Source: Ovis canadensis (Eukaryota; Chordata; Mammalia; Artiodactyla; Bovidae). Taken from it: a stretch of DNA of 64,000 nucleotides. The stretch is from positions 120,128,501 to 120,192,500 of the forward strand of contig NC_091245.1 of the NCBI RefSeq assembly GCF_042477335.2. Direction: 5' to 3'. Of the stretch, positions 25,321-37,812 are shown in pieces. A program made the position numbers and the translations under genes. A model generated the notes under the pieces. It saw only the letters and a program-made list of their open reading frames with translations, had not been told where the DNA came from and searched no databases. Position 1 is the first letter of the stretch. Every line of letters starts with the position of its first letter.

Positions 25321-27430
25321 TCCATATCAATCAAAACCCTAAATGAATTTTTCTAAGATCTAAAAAGTGATATCAAAATTCATTTTTAGACAGAAACAGA
25401 AAAGAATAACTGAAAAAGAAAAGCTCACAGAAACCATGTGTACCAAATTCAAAACATGCTATAGATCAACAGTTAGTAAAACAGTGTGGTACTGGTGTGC
25501 ACATGCATACAGGCACACTAAAGCCATAAATCAGTGGAAGAGAAAGTGCAACTGAAAAGGTAGATATAAGAATTATGTTTTTAAAAAAGAGAGAAGCATT
25601 ATAAAACACTGGGAAAGCCAAGTCTCATGGTGTTATCTATTTCTGTAAACGACATCTAACCGTACACCTCTTCCCTTCACCTCAGGCGTCATGCTGTTAA
25701 ATGTGTTTTCAAGTCAATCCCCAGGGCCCTGTCTTAGCTCTGGTCACCATCTCTTCTTTCCGTCTGTTCCATAACTTCCTAGTTAGTCTCCTTTCACCTT
25801 CTCCTCTTTCCCTTCCTCCACTTGCTTCCAGAGTTGTCTTCCTAAAGCACTCACTGAGTTTTCCAAGCCTTCTGCATATACGGGCTCCCCAGATCCACTG
25901 CAATGGTCTCCAAAGCTGGAACAGAAATCTTTCCAATGATGGTCTTCCACAGAAGAGAACAACAGCCAATTAACACTACCTGACTTCAAAAAGTTGGGTG
26001 TTCATGGTCGTGGGTGATTATGTGTTTGAGTTCTGCCACATTGGGGTTGTTTGGGGATTATTATTAATCCTAGCATGTCCAGAAATGCAAAAGCAGTGAG
26101 CGTACTGAAAAGGTTATAAGAGAGGATGAACAAGTATAATGGAAAGTAAAGAAACTAAAAGCCACACTGTGGGAAATAATGCCTCAATAAACTTTCCATG
26201 TACAGCAAAATTGTCTATTCAGGGGTAGATCATCATGCATTTACACGAGGTGAAGAAAATTGAGTACACTGGTTTTAAGGCTCCTTAAAGCTTTGAAGAA
26301 CTAGTTTACTTCTCCTACTGTATGGAAATGCATCCATGGACTTGTGAATTGAAATATCACAGTCAAAATCTTGAGATCATGTGAATCTACATACAACATT
26401 TCTCAAACTAATTTGAAAATTAGAGATAGGTAGAGTTTTACCACTGTTAAGAGTCAGATATAGTTGTCTTTTTCCAATTTGTAGACCAAAAAATCACATA
26501 AAATGCATTTTTGGGGGTTTTAAGTTTGTGCTATGAATTTTTCTTCTCTCTTGGAATTCTTAATCACCTGTCATCTCTTCCTGCCTGTTACCAACACTGC
26601 TAAAGTATCACATGTCAGAGAAGCTTCATGGAGCCCCCAGCACATCTCAGAGACCTCAAGCCTGAGCTCCTGCTCCATCTAGCCTAGCGCTCACCGCAGC
26701 TAGTGAAGGAGAAATATCTGGTGTATTTCCCCAAGGTACAGCTGGGCATGGGTTCAAGCGGCCACTCCAGGGCATGCATCTGAAAGTATCCAATGACCAT
26801 GTGAAATCCAAGCTGGTAGATGTATAAATGTTCACGCTGACAGGTAACAGGTAGCTGGGAGTTGCCTACAGAATTTCTATATAGTTCTGACCGTTTATAT
26901 ATTTAAATGCTTGTATTTATTTCAGAATTTGTTTATTTAGTCTATAATTTATGATTTAAACTCTAGGAGGCAAAAACTTGGCTAACCCATGTGGAGGAAC
27001 ACTGAGAAACTATAGAAGAAATGCTGATGAAACATTAAAAGAGAGATTAAATTGACTACTAGATTAGGCTATTGATAAGGAAGACACCTGAAAAAGAATT
27101 GAGGGAAAGGAGAGGAAGAGAAACATCTTGGACTAATTAACAGGAAGAGGCCTATGCAAATAATCAACCCTGAAATATCAAGACACAAGAAGCAAATCTT
27201 ACAACCCAGAGGGCTGAGGTAAACTGAACATTATTTTCATATCATTTGCTACAAATAGGCTCTACCTATTCAAAATCAAGATATGGCATTAATATTTCCT
27301 TACTAACACCTAAAATCCACTAAAATAGGTACATTTGGCTGTTTCGAATTATTTGTCTGTCTTCCCACTCAAGTTCCTAGGCATCGGTTATATTTTTAAC
27401 CCCAGTCCCTAGCATTTGACAGGTTCTCAA
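25321..27430. other. Intergenic; a diverged L2-like piece at about 25,640-25,970
   Basis: The pyrimidine-rich block at 25,640-25,970 resembles an internal L2-type repeat. A 90-codon frame there and its antisense partner have no recognised family. The rest is AT-rich with no exon, RNA gene or young repeat recognised. The tail at 27,383-27,430 resembles an L2 end. Confidence 0.4.
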
Positions 27431-27439
27431 TCACATTGG

Positions 27440-27656
27440 ATATTCCCAGGTGGCACAATGGTAAAGAATCTGTTTTCCAAAGCAGGAGACACAAGTTTGA
27501 TCCCTGGATTGGGAAGATCATCTGGAGGAGGACATGGCAACCCATCCTAGTATTCTTGCCTGGAGAATCCTACGGACAGAGGAGCCTGGTAGGCTTCAGT
27601 CCATAGAGTTGCAAAGAGTTGGACACAACTGAAGCAACTTGGCATACACACACAAT
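27440..27656 (+). mobile_element. BovA-type SINE with target-site duplication
   Basis: Starts ATATTCCCAGGTGGCACAAT and ends with a BovB-like tail and ACACACACAATACAC. Flanks TCACATTGG (27431-27439) and ACACATTGG (27657-27665) form a duplication with one mismatch. Confidence 0.88.
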
Positions 27657-27835
27657 ACACATTGGTTGAGTTGAATTGATAATCGAACAATGAAACTGAC
27701 AACCAAACATTAATTCCATGGCAATTAAACACACAAATGACATACAGAAAACTTGAATGTATAAGGAAACACAAATATAGTGATAATGGTCATTTCAACC
27801 TTTAGTGGAAAAAATTAAAATAAGTAATGAATCTG

Positions 27836-28118
27836 TAATTCCCTAGTGGTCCAGTGGTTAGGAGTCCACCTACCAATGCAGGGGACATGGGTTTGATCCC
27901 TGGTCTGGGAAAATTCCATGTGCCAAGGAGCAACTAAGCCAACGTGTGACAACTACTGAAGCTCATGCACCTAATGCCTGTGCTCTGCAATTGAAGAAGC
28001 CATCACAACCAGAAGCCTGCACACCTCAATGAAGAGTAGCCCCCGCTCGCCACCACTAGAGAAAGCTTGCGCACAGCAACAAAGACCCAGCACAACCAAA
28101 AATAATTAATTTAAAAAA
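27836..28118 (+). mobile_element. CHR-type tRNA-Glu-derived SINE, long form
   Basis: TTCCCTAGTGGTCCAGTGG head, GGGTTTGATCCCTGG box, GAAGAGTAGCCCCCGCTCGC block and an A-rich tail AATTAATTTAAAA. Confidence 0.85.
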
Positions 28119-28267
28119 TGAGATGTCTAGGGCTAAGGAGGAGTTGGTGATACACGGCATTCATCATGTCTTGCATGGTGATGTGCATTCTGGGGGACAT
28201 ACGTGCTGTAAATGTACTGCAAACAAAATGACTGCGCTGTCATGTAAGCAGGCAATTTGCAACACCA

Positions 28268-28393
28268 GCCTGCCTGCTCAGTCACTCAGCTGTGTCCAAC
28301 TCTTGTGATCCTATGTAGTGCAGCTTGCCAGGCTCCTCTGTCCATGGGATTTCCCAGGCAAGAATACTGGAGTGGGTTCCCATGCTCTTCTCC
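28268..28393 (-). mobile_element. BovA-type SINE, partial
   Basis: Antisense BovA from CAGTCACTCAGCTGTGTCC to CATGCTCTTCTCC; the head is missing. Confidence 0.82.
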
Positions 28394-28446
28394 TATAGAA
28401 AAAAAGAAGAGAAAAATGTAATCCATAGTCTCTTGCTGTGTGTGTG

Positions 28447-28640
28447 TATGCTAAGTTGCTTCAGTCGTGTCTGACTCCTTGCGGCCCTATGGACCATAGC
28501 CTGCCAGGCTCCTCTGTCCATAGGATTCTCCAGGCAAGAATACTGGAGAGGGTTGTCATGCCCTTCTCCAGGGGATCTTTCCAACCCAGGGATTGAACCC
28601 AGGTCTCTCACGTCTCCTGTATGACTGGTGGGTTCTTTAC
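28447..28640 (-). mobile_element. BovA-type SINE
   Basis: Antisense BovA from TATGCTAAGTTGCTTCAGTC to GGTGGGTTCTTTACC. A short (TG)n run precedes it at about 28,437-28,447. Confidence 0.86.
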
Positions 28641-29175
28641 CTCTAGCGCCACCTATGGACCATCCTCTCTAGGGCTTTCCTCCATCTTTGCTGCAGGCTT
28701 TTCACTTTGATCTCCTTTGTGTGCTTCTTTTTACCACGTGACATTAAAGATGCCTGCAGGACTTGTCCTTGGCTCCTTTCTAACCACACGCCATCGAGGG
28801 CATCTCCTTGGTGTCCATGGCCTTACTCCTTCCTGGATGTCTGTGACCCTTGAAGTGCATAATCAGCCAGAACTGTTTCCAGAGCTCCAGGTACTTAGAC
28901 CTCACACCCCACAGCCCTTTTCATTATTCTTATTTATTGCTAATCAAACCCACTTTGTTTTCAAAAGAACTTATGATATCAAAGTGGATTATAAAAATAC
29001 ATTTAAAAAGCTACATAAAGGCAAAATCCATGTGAAGATAAAAATGAAAGCGATTAAAAAATAATGGAAGAGTTATTTCACAAGGTCTGTTTAGAAAAGT
29101 TGTACATAGTTGCTTGATCTGTATCATAAGTTTGTCTTTGACCTTGCTACTAGCCATTGCAAAAAGGGAAATACA
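28641..29175. other. Intergenic, nothing firmly recognised
   Basis: A 115-codon plus frame (28,717-29,064) has no recognisable domain. The sequence has a weak resemblance to diverged old LINE sequence. Confidence 0.4.
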
Positions 29176-29181
29176 AGTTCA

Positions 29182-29940
29182 TCAGTTCAGTTCAGTTCAG
29201 TTCAGTTCAGTTCAGTTCAGTGGGTCAGCTGTGTCTGACTTTTTGCAACCCCATGGGCCCCAGCACGCCAGGCCTTGCTGTTCATCACCAACTCCTGGAG
29301 TATACTTAAACTCATGTACACTGAGTCAGTGATGCCATCCAACCATCTCATCCTCTGCCATCCCCTTCTCCTGCCTTCAATCTTGCCCAGCATCAGGGTC
29401 TTTTCAAATGAATCAGTTCTTCGAGTTAGGCGGCCAAAGTATTGGAGTTTCAGCTTCAGCATCACTTCTTCCAATGAATATTCAGGACTGATTTCCTTTA
29501 GGATGAACGTGTTGGATCTCCTTGGAGTCCAAGGAACTCTCAAGAGTCTTCTCCAACACCACAGTTCAAAAGCATCAATTCTTTAGTGCTGAGCTTTATT
29601 TACAGTCCAACTCTCACATCCATACATGACTACTGGAAAAACCATAGCTTTGACTATATGGACCTTTGTTGGCAAAGTAATGTCTCTGCTTTTGAATATG
29701 CTCTCTAGGTTGGTCATAACTTTTCTTCCAAGGAGGAAGCATCTTTTAATTTCATGGCTGCAGCCACCATCTGCAGTGACTTTGGAGCCCCCCAAAATAA
29801 AGTCTGTCATTGTTTCCACTGTTTCCCCATCTATTTTCCATGAAGTGATGGGACCAGATGCCATGATCTTAGTTTTCTGAATGTTGAGTTTTAAGCCAAC
29901 TTTTTCACTCTCCTCTTTCACTTTCATCAAGAGGTTCTTT
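29182..29940 (-). mobile_element. BovB LINE 3' part, 5' truncated
   Basis: Antisense. The (TTCAG)n tail is on the left (29,183-29,220), then the C-terminal region ([13 protein letters not shown] in the minus frame), truncated near the RT/C-terminal border at about 29,940. The flanks AGTTCAT (about 29,176 and 29,940) may be a 7-bp target duplication. Confidence 0.88.
29183..29220. repeat. (TTCAG)n pentanucleotide array
   Basis: About seven copies of a five-base unit form the 3' tail of the BovB at this place, longer than the two to four units of other copies in the window. It could be polymorphic. Confidence 0.9.
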
Positions 29941-29944
29941 AGTT

Positions 29945-30452
29945 CATGTCAAATTAAAACAATATGTCTATAGCAAATTTATTGTTCATGAGTAGCAAAA
30001 ATCTTCCTAATAAGCAGAACTGAGAGCAAATTCTCTAGTGGATTTTAATCAATAAAAAACTTGCAGTGTAATGATTAGTATCCTCAAAAGCATTCTAAAG
30101 GTAATTACAAAAATGAGAGACCTAATACTGTTTCTAACAATTTTCTACAATAGTCAGTAGAATAACATAGTTATATAAAATAATTCCAGAAGAAATCAAG
30201 ATGGTACAAACCAAGAATGCAGATCTGATAATTTGACTTGAGTCAAGAATGAGGAATATTATATACTATGCAAAAATTTTCTGCAAATTTTATTTTATTC
30301 AAAGGAAAATTTGAAATTTATTGGTGGGCAGTGATTTTCCTAAAGTGTAAAATATTTCTTTCTTGGTAGTTAAGGGCAGATACATTTGCTTTAAAAGCTA
30401 AACAATGAGGGTGAGAGTAAAACTGACAACTTTTTTGAATGTTGAAATGTAG
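29945..30452. other. AT-rich intergenic stretch, nothing recognised
   Basis: No repeat or gene signature recognised. Confidence 0.5.
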
Positions 30453-32876
30453 TTCAGTTCAGTTTAGTGGCTCAATCGTTTCCGACTCTTAGCAACCCCA
30501 TGAATTGCAGCACGCCAAGCCTCCCTGTCCATCACCATCTCCCGGAGTTCACTCAGACTCACGTCCATCGAGTCCGTGATGCCATCCAGCCATCTCATCC
30601 TCGGTCGTCCCCTTCTCCTCCTGCCCTCAATCCCTCCCAGCATCACAGTCTTTTCCAGTGAGTCAACTCTTTGCATGAGGTGGCCAAAGTACTGGAGTTT
30701 CAGCTTTAGCATCATTCCTTCCAAAGAAATCCCAGGGTTGATCTCCTTCAGAATGGACTGGTTGGATCTCCTTGCAGTCCAAGGGACCCTCAAGAGTCTT
30801 CTCCAACACCACAGTTCAAAAGCATCAATTCTTCAGCACTCAGCCTTCTTCACAGTCCAACTCTCACATCCATACATGATCACAGGAAAAACCATAGCCT
30901 TGGCTAGACGGACCTTAGTCGGCAAAGTAATGTCTCTGCCTTTGAATATACTATCTAGGTTGGTCATAACTTTTCTTCCAAGGAGTAAGTGTCTTTTAAT
31001 TTCATGGCTGCAATCACCATCTGCAGTGATTTTGGAGCCCAAAAATATAAAGTCTGACACTGTTTCTACTGTTTCCCCATCTATTTCTCATGAAGTGATG
31101 GGACCAGATGCCATGATCTTTGTTTTCTGAATGTTGAGCTTTAAGCCAACTTTTTCACTCTCCTCTTTCACTTTCATCAAGAGGCTTTTTAGCTCCTCTT
31201 CACTTTCTGCCATAAGGGTGGTGTCATCTGCATATCTGAGGTGATTGATATTTCTCCTGGTAATCTTGACTCCAGCTTGTGTTGCTTCTAGTCCAGTGTT
31301 TCTCATGATGTACTCTGCATAGAAGTTAAATAAGCAGGGTGACAATATACAGCCTTGACGTACTCCTTTTCCTGTTTGGAACCAATCTTTTTTTCCTTGT
31401 CTGGTTCTAACTGTTGCTTCCTGACCTGCATACAGATTCCTCAAGAGGCAGGTCAGGTGGTCTGGTATTCCCATCTCTCTCAGAATTTTCCACAGATGAT
31501 TGTGATCCACACAGCCAAAGGCTTTGGCATAGTCAGTAAAGCAGAAATAGATCTGTGTCTTTTTTAACTCTCTTGCTTTTTCCATGATCCAGCAGAGGTT
31601 GGCAATTTGATCTCTGGTTCCTCTGCCTTTTCTAAAACCAGCTTGAACGTCAGGCAGTTCACGGTTCACGTATTGCTGAAGCCTGGCTTGGAGAATTTTG
31701 AGCATTACTTTACTAGTATGTGAGATGAATGCAATTGTGTGGTAGTTTGAGCATTCTTTGGCATTGCCTTTCTTTGGGATTGGAACGAACACTGATCTTT
31801 TCCAGTCCTGTGGCCATTGCTGAGTTTTCCAAATGTGCTGGCATATTGAGTGCAGCACTTTCACAGCATCATCTTTCAGGATTTGAAACAGCTCAACTGG
31901 AATTCCATCACCTCCACTAGCTTTGTTCATAGTGATGCTTCCTAAGGCCCACTTGACTTCACATTCCAAGATGTCTGGCTCTAGATTAGTGATCACATCA
32001 TCATGATTATCTGGGCCGTGAAGATCTTTTTTGTACAGTTCTTCTGTGTATTCTTGCCACCTCTTCTTAATATCTTCTGCTTCTGTTAGGTCCATACCAT
32101 TTCTGTCCTTTATTGAGCCCATTTTTGCATGAAATATTCCCTTGGTATCTCTAATTTTCTTGAAGAGATCTCTAGTCTTTCCCATTCTGTTGTGTTCTTC
32201 TATTTCTTTGCATTGATCACTGAAGAAGGCTTTCTTATCTCTTCTTGCTATTCTTTGGAACTCCGCATTCAGATGCTTATATCTTTCCTTTTCTCCTTTG
32301 CTTTTCACCTCTCTTCTTTTCACAGCTATTTGCAAGGCCTCCTCAGACAGCCATTTTGCTTTTTTGCATTTCTTTTCCATGGAGATGGTCTTGATCCCTG
32401 TCTGCTGTACAGTGTCATGAATCCCATTCCATAGTTCATCAGGCACTCTATCTATCACATCTAGGCCCTTAAATCTATTTCTCACTTCCACTGTATAATC
32501 ATAAGGGATTTGATTTAGGTCATACCTGAATGGTCTAGCGGTTTTCCCCTACTTTCTTCAATTTCAGTCTGAATTTGGTAATAAGAAGTTCATGATCTGA
32601 GCCACAGTCAGCTCCTGGTCTTGTTTTTGTTAACTGTATAGAGCTTCTCCATCTTTGGCTGCAAAGAATATAATCAGTCTGATTTTGGTGTTGACCGTCT
32701 GATGATGTCCATGTGTAGAGTCTTCTCTTGTGTTGTTGGAAGAGGGTGTTTGCTATGACCAGTGCATTTTCTTGGCAAAACTCTATTAGTCTTTGCCCTG
32801 CTTCATTCCACATTCCAAAGACAAATTTGCCTGTTACTCCAGGAGTTTCTTGACTTCCTACTTTTAAGGAGGCCAC
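30453..32876 (-). mobile_element. BovB LINE, 5' truncated, with a long open reading frame
   Basis: Antisense. The tail is at 30,453 and the C-terminal region at 30,464-31,060. The polyprotein middle and RT are in one frame at 32,491-31,088, and part of the endonuclease (LKVGSQETPGVTGKFVF) lies at 32,870-32,540, where the copy is truncated. Frame breaks occur near 32,510 and 31,080. No clear target duplication. Confidence 0.92.
31088..32491 (-). pseudogene. BovB polyprotein fragment, 467 codons open (reverse transcriptase)
   Basis: The longest open frame in the window. It runs from a linker region (FKGLDVIDRVPDELWNGIHD) into the RT domain. Blocks in order are FRKGRGTRDQIANL, the box A-like DYAKAFGCVDHN, GVRQGCILSPCLFNFYAEY and the catalytic box YADDTTLMAESEEEL with both aspartates. 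RTE-clade reverse transcriptases copy their own RNA at the nicked target. The endonuclease and C-terminal region are out of frame, so no complete protein can be made. The frame's survival more likely reflects youth than selection. Confidence 0.85.
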
Positions 32877-33439
32877 TCCACTTGTTTCTGCATGGATATG
32901 ACCTGAGGGGCTAGCAATGTACAGAAAACAACCCCCGGTTCCCTTTGAACCAGGGATATGTCAGCAGGCAAGGCCTGAGGTCTCTATACCATGGAACAAT
33001 GACAAAATAATAAGGAGAACTGAAACAGTGTAGACACATTGGAGAAATGCTAAGAGTAGAATCTTCAGGACTGGGCACAGGATGGTAAAAGAAAAAGTAG
33101 AGTCTAGAAGGACCCTTATATTAGGGAAAGACTTTCATTTTTTGTGCTTTTTTTTTTCTTCTCACCAAATTTCCCTGGGCAAATCATCACTGATAAGGAG
33201 AAGAGAAGAGACCCAACACCAGAGGAATCAGCTGCAAGTGTCAAGATGCCTAGCCAGAGCAAATGACCAAAGAGGGACCCTAACTGAACATTTCTGTCTT
33301 CACACCCTTGAGGCTGAGTGACTGCAGTCAGGAGAAAAGGCGCCTGAAGATGAGCAGTGCCTGAGGCTGAGGTAGAAAGAGACTCCATGAGATTCAGGAC
33401 CTCCTTGAGGGAGAGCAACCTGCTGCCTCCTAAATATTG
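32877..33439. other. Intergenic, nothing recognised
   Basis: Overlapping open frames on both strands (79 and 111 codons) show no family. No splice-bounded exon recognised. Confidence 0.45.
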
Positions 33440-35255
33440 ACAGAGATACATACTATGCTCATAAATTGGAAGCCTCAGTATTGTTAATATGTCAGTTCTC
33501 CTCAGTTTAATTTATTGATTCAGGGCAATCCTAATCAGAATTACAACCAAGGAAATGGGAATCCACTCTAGTATTCATGCCTGGGAAATCCCATGAGCAG
33601 AGGAGCCTGGTGGGCAACAGCCTATGGGGTCAGAAGAGTTGGACACAACTTAGTGACTAAACCACCACCATCATCTTACAAATGTAAAAGCTGATTCTCA
33701 AGTTTATATAGAAAGGCAAAGGATCCAGAATAGCCAGAACAATCTTGAAGAAGAACTAAGTTAGAGGACTCTAATTTCAAGGCTTACTATAAATCCATAG
33801 TAATCAAGACAGAATAGTACCGGCATAAAGATGGACAAATAGATCAATGGGAAAGAGCAGAATTCAGAAACAGACTCAAATATATCTGGTCAATTGACTT
33901 TTTGCAAAAGTACCAAGGCAATGGAGGAAAAAAAAGTCTTTTCAATAGATGGTGTCACAGAGATTGGATAAACATTTCAACAAACTTAAACTCATAATAC
34001 ACTCAAATATTAATATGTGATGAATCAAATATCTAAATGTGTAAGCTGAAACTAAAATGCTTCTGAAAGAACTATATGGAAAACATTCATAAACAAGTTA
34101 GTCTCACTAAACAAGGACACGTGAGGATATGTGGTTAGAAGGTTGTCCACATGGACGAAAGAGCAGTGGCAAAGTAAAGCAGTAAAAGGAGACTGGTCAT
34201 CCAGGGAAATTTATCAAATAAGCAAATGATTGAAAGAAAATTGAGTCTGAATCTTCATTTCTGCAAGAGGAATATACCAATATGGAAAGCGAGAAAACTC
34301 ACTTGAACCATGTAGTGTGTTGAAGGCATTGGTGTGAACTAATGGTCGTCAGTACAGAGAGATAAATGTATAAATAAATATAGAGGTAAAGTAGAGGATA
34401 ATGTGTGTGGAAGAAATATATTTCATTCACTAGACCTTTTCACTTCTGAGAGGGGCTCCCACTACCAAATCTGGGACAATTCAAATGTCAAAGTAAATGA
34501 TAGGAATAGGTCCTAGCCCCATGGGTAAAGTAAAAATGCAAGAGCCCATAGAAACTTAATAAGTTGATGAATAAGCTAAAAGTTTAATGAGAAATGGAAC
34601 ATTTCCATTGTGTCTTAAAACCTTTCAATAAAGCATCTTTTAATTGCAATGGGAAAACACGTAACTTTAGAGTCTAGAAACTGCAGAAACCATCTCATCC
34701 AGTGATCAAAGTTAACATCATCAGTAACAGGGAAATTGAATTCCTGTGCCACCTAATAGGATGCAATAAGAATAACACAGCTTCATTTCTGCAGTATTTT
34801 TGCTAAAGATGCATGAGTTTAATCATAAAGAAGTATCAGACAAACCCAAATTGTGAGACATTCTACAAAATAACTGGTGTGTATTCATCAGAAGCGTCAA
34901 AGTCATGAAAATCAAGGAAAGATTGAGGAATTGTTCCAGATTGAGGGAGACTAAATATACATAACTAAATGCAATGAGTAATTCTGAACTAGAGTCTTCT
35001 GCTAAAATGTAAATTCCTGGAGAAACTGGTGAAACTTGAATGTGGTCTGAGGATACTGATACTAATTTCCTGATTTTGATTGCTATATTGTAGTTAGGCA
35101 GGAGAATATCCTTACAGGAAGAAAATGCACATTAAACATACATATATATGGTGATGGCATATTGTGTGGGTAACTTATCCTCAAATGATTCAGGAAAAGT
35201 CTTTTATATTCACTTGTATATTTTTTTGTAATTCTGAGATTATTTCAAGGAAAAT
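33440..35255 (+). mobile_element. Old L1 (L1M-type) 3' end
   Basis: Sense ORF2 remnants (33,440-34,110; blocks equivalent to NFKAYYKS and the NDFLQKYQGNGG-like stretch at about 33,895) followed by a long 3' UTR. The end block GATTTTGATTGCTATATTGT (about 35,076) and TTATTTCAAGGAAAATATT (about 35,240) is typical of old L1 ends. Interrupted by a BovA piece at 33,551-33,662. Confidence 0.7.
33551..33662 (+). mobile_element. BovA-type SINE, partial
   Basis: Second half of a BovA: CCACTCTAGTATTCATGCC to GTTGGACACAACTTAGTGAC. Confidence 0.8.
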
Positions 35256-35469
35256 ATTGTAGTGGGGAAAACTCTAGTGGAGGGGTGTGCAGAATCGTAC
35301 CTCCTTCCTGTGTATGTTTGGCATCTACATATGTGCCGATCTGATTGCAGGACCAGCCATATGCGGAATCAATTCCCCATTTTCTGGAACTATAAAGATA
35401 TCAAAAGGTGCTTGTTCTTTTTAGGCCTTCAGAATAAGGTATGAATATTCCTAAGATTTCTTTTTTGGG

Positions 35470-35792
35470 GGGAACTTAGATAGCTCAGTTGGTAAAGAAT
35501 CCACCTGTAATGCAGGAGGCCCTGATTTGATTCCTGGGTCAGGAAGATGCGCTGGAGAAGGGATAGGCTACCCACTCCAGTATTCTTGGGCTTCCCTTGT
35601 GGCTCAGCTGATAAAGAATCCGCCTGCAATGTGGGAGACCTGGGTTCAATTCCTGGGTTGGGAAAATCCCCTGGAGAAGGGAAATGCTACCCACTCCAGT
35701 ATTCTGGCCTGGAGAATTCCATGGACTTTACAGTCCATGGGGTCACAAAGAGTTGGACACAACTGAGTGACTTTCACTTTCACTTTCACTTA
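35470..35792 (+). mobile_element. Tandem BovA/Bov-tA SINE pair
   Basis: Two tRNA-headed units head to tail: a first unit (35,470-35,588) ending CAGTATTCTTGG is followed directly by GCTTCCCTTGTGGCTCAGC and a complete second unit ending in (TTTCAC)n at about 35,775-35,792. Confidence 0.86.
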
Positions 35793-36343
35793 GACTAGGT
35801 CTAAGTGAGCTTTAACTCTTTTGAAGTTAGGATAAGTCTCTTTTGACCCTTTAAGAAAGTGCAGGAGTGAGGCTGAGGAGGATGAAGAGACCTAGTTCTT
35901 AGGAAAAACAGGATACTCCCAGTTGGTTATAGCTGAAGGCAGCTGTGTTGCTTATTCTTCACTTGCACCTTCCTGTTTTTCCCCCCAACTCCATTCTCTT
36001 TCCTTTTCTTCCTTAATTTGTACTCCTGGAGGGCACAGCCTGATCCCTTGCCATCTAACTTCTAGTTGGGTTCTGCCAATGAGAGGTGGGCAGGATGGGA
36101 GAGTGGGAGGAGAAATTGGTTGTGGTGTTTCCTCCTTTGCACACTCCCTGCACTGGCGCTGCTGTGCTAGCAGTGGCATTTCTCCACAATTCCAACTGCT
36201 GAAAATCCCCCTCTGTGCTTCTAGCTCTTCCTGGGTTCTGGAAGGTTTCACCCTCTTCTCTGCCCTGGTCCTTTCAGGCCTTGGGGAGGTTATGGCTTTC
36301 CCAGCAATAAAGAACTCATTTCCAACAATGAAAGACAACTCCT
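35793..36343. other. Intergenic; possible diverged repeat at 35,930-36,310
   Basis: The GC-richer block with open frames on both strands (140 and 128 codons) resembles a dispersed old mammalian repeat that I cannot name. No exon signals that I trust. Confidence 0.35.
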
Positions 36344-36353
36344 AAGCTATATA

Positions 36354-36576
36354 GTAAAGAAGTGAAGTGAAGTGAAGTCGCTCAGTTGTGTCCGACTCTT
36401 TGCGACTCCATGGAATGTAGCCCACCAGGCTCCTCTGTCCATGGGATTCTCCAGGCAAGAATACTAGAGTGGGTTGCCGTTTCCTTCTCCAGAGGATCTT
36501 CCCAACCCAGAGATCAAACCCAGGTCACCCGCATTGGAGGCAGACGCTTTTACCTCTGAGCTACCAGGGAGGCCCA
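36354..36576 (-). mobile_element. BovA-type SINE with target-site duplication
   Basis: Antisense BovA with a (GAAGT)n tail at the left and a head ending CTACCAGGGAGGCCC. Flanks AAGCTATATA at 36344-36353 and 36578-36587 match. Confidence 0.9.
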
Positions 36577-36587
36577 AAGCTATATAT

Positions 36588-36948
36588 GATGGACTTAATA
36601 AAGAAGCTAAATAGTCTGCACAAGTGGCTTCCTTTCCTTTAAGAAGTAACTTCAAGTTAAGTGATTTTAAGAATTGACTCACTTTCCTTCATGTTTTAGC
36701 TGTATGAGGAACCTGTGTACAGAGGAAGGGCAAGTGAAGGTGGACTGGATTGCTCAGTGTCTTAATGCCTCTCCCCAAGGAGGAGGATGAACCCCTGCCC
36801 TAAGATATGTGACATGTGTCTGGCTCTGGATAATGAAATGGGAACAGAAAGGGTGGTGCCTCAAGAAGAAGCTTTATGAGTCACTTTGTGAGTCCATCAT
36901 TTTTCATTTCCAATACCTTGAGGCCAGAATCATCCAAAGATCTGGATT
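36588..36948. other. Intergenic; possible old repeat at 36,790-36,900
   Basis: The block with TATGTGACATGTGTCTGGCT and GGGTGGTGCCTCAAG has the look of a diverged dispersed repeat. Not named. Confidence 0.35.
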
Positions 36949-37364
36949 TGTTACCAAGGCCAAGCTGTACTGCTCACCACATGATGGGCCAGTAAATCAA
37001 GACGAGTTGTTGTGGCAAGGAATAGTGACTTTATTCAGAAAGCCAGCAGACCAAGAAGATGGTGGACTTGTGTCTCCAAGAACCATCTTACCAAGTTAGA
37101 ACTCAGGCTTCTTTTGTACTAAAATGGGGGAGTCAAGTCAAACATTTCTTGGTTCCGGTCAGCGTCCAGGAGGGATGTGTTAGTTTCTTCCTCCCTGCAG
37201 TCATTCACAGTGGGCCTGGTCAGGATGTTTCCTGTGAGCTAAACAAAGGTATTTTAGCTTAATGCTCATTACCTGGGAGGCAGGGTTCCCAGAGATGGGC
37301 TGTTATAGGTAATATCCCTTAGTGATTAACGTGTAATAGAATACAAAGATTCTTCCCTGTTACA
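36949..37364 (-). repeat. ERV 3' LTR
   Basis: On the minus strand it starts TGTAACAGGGAAG and ends GGTAACA, so it has the TG...CA form. It holds a TATA-like TTTAGTACAAAAG and a polyadenylation signal AATAAA (37035-37030) after GGCTTTCTG. The minus-strand base run AGTGGGAAAT just before the LTR is a weak polypurine tract. Confidence 0.75.
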
Positions 37365-37812
37365 ATTTCCCACTGTCAGTGTCCATTCTACAATCTTGTG
37401 GGCAAAGGCATGAAGAGTTCCCACTAATGAATGTTCCTAGACTCTTTAGTCAGCAGTTTATTATCTACAACTATTTGAACCTGATGAAACCTCCCAACAC
37501 TTTGCTGTCTAATTTGTAATTGAACTTGAGGTTTTGGTTCCAGTTCCCAGTAAATATACTAAATTCCTGAGCTACTTATGTACTTATGTGTACAAAATTA
37601 AACAAACTGGTTGATCCTTCTCCAGCTACAATGAAATTACCATCTACTTCAGTTGAAGAGGCAGATCTGTTGGAGGCAAGCTCGTGAACAGACGTTGGTG
37701 TAGTGCCCAAAGTTTTAACATATTGCCAACATCTAGGTCTTTTAGGGCATTTATAGATTTTCTCACCTGGATGGACACCTAGAATGGCCTACCAAACAAT
37801 ATTTTAAGGGGG

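Noticed and set aside
31088..32491. A 467-codon open frame as a host gene
   Set aside because: It is the BovB reverse transcriptase, continuous with the BovB endonuclease and tail in other frames.
35923..36345. Open frames of 140 and 128 codons on opposite strands as a gene
   Set aside because: No domain and low-complexity composition; the region looks like a diverged dispersed repeat.
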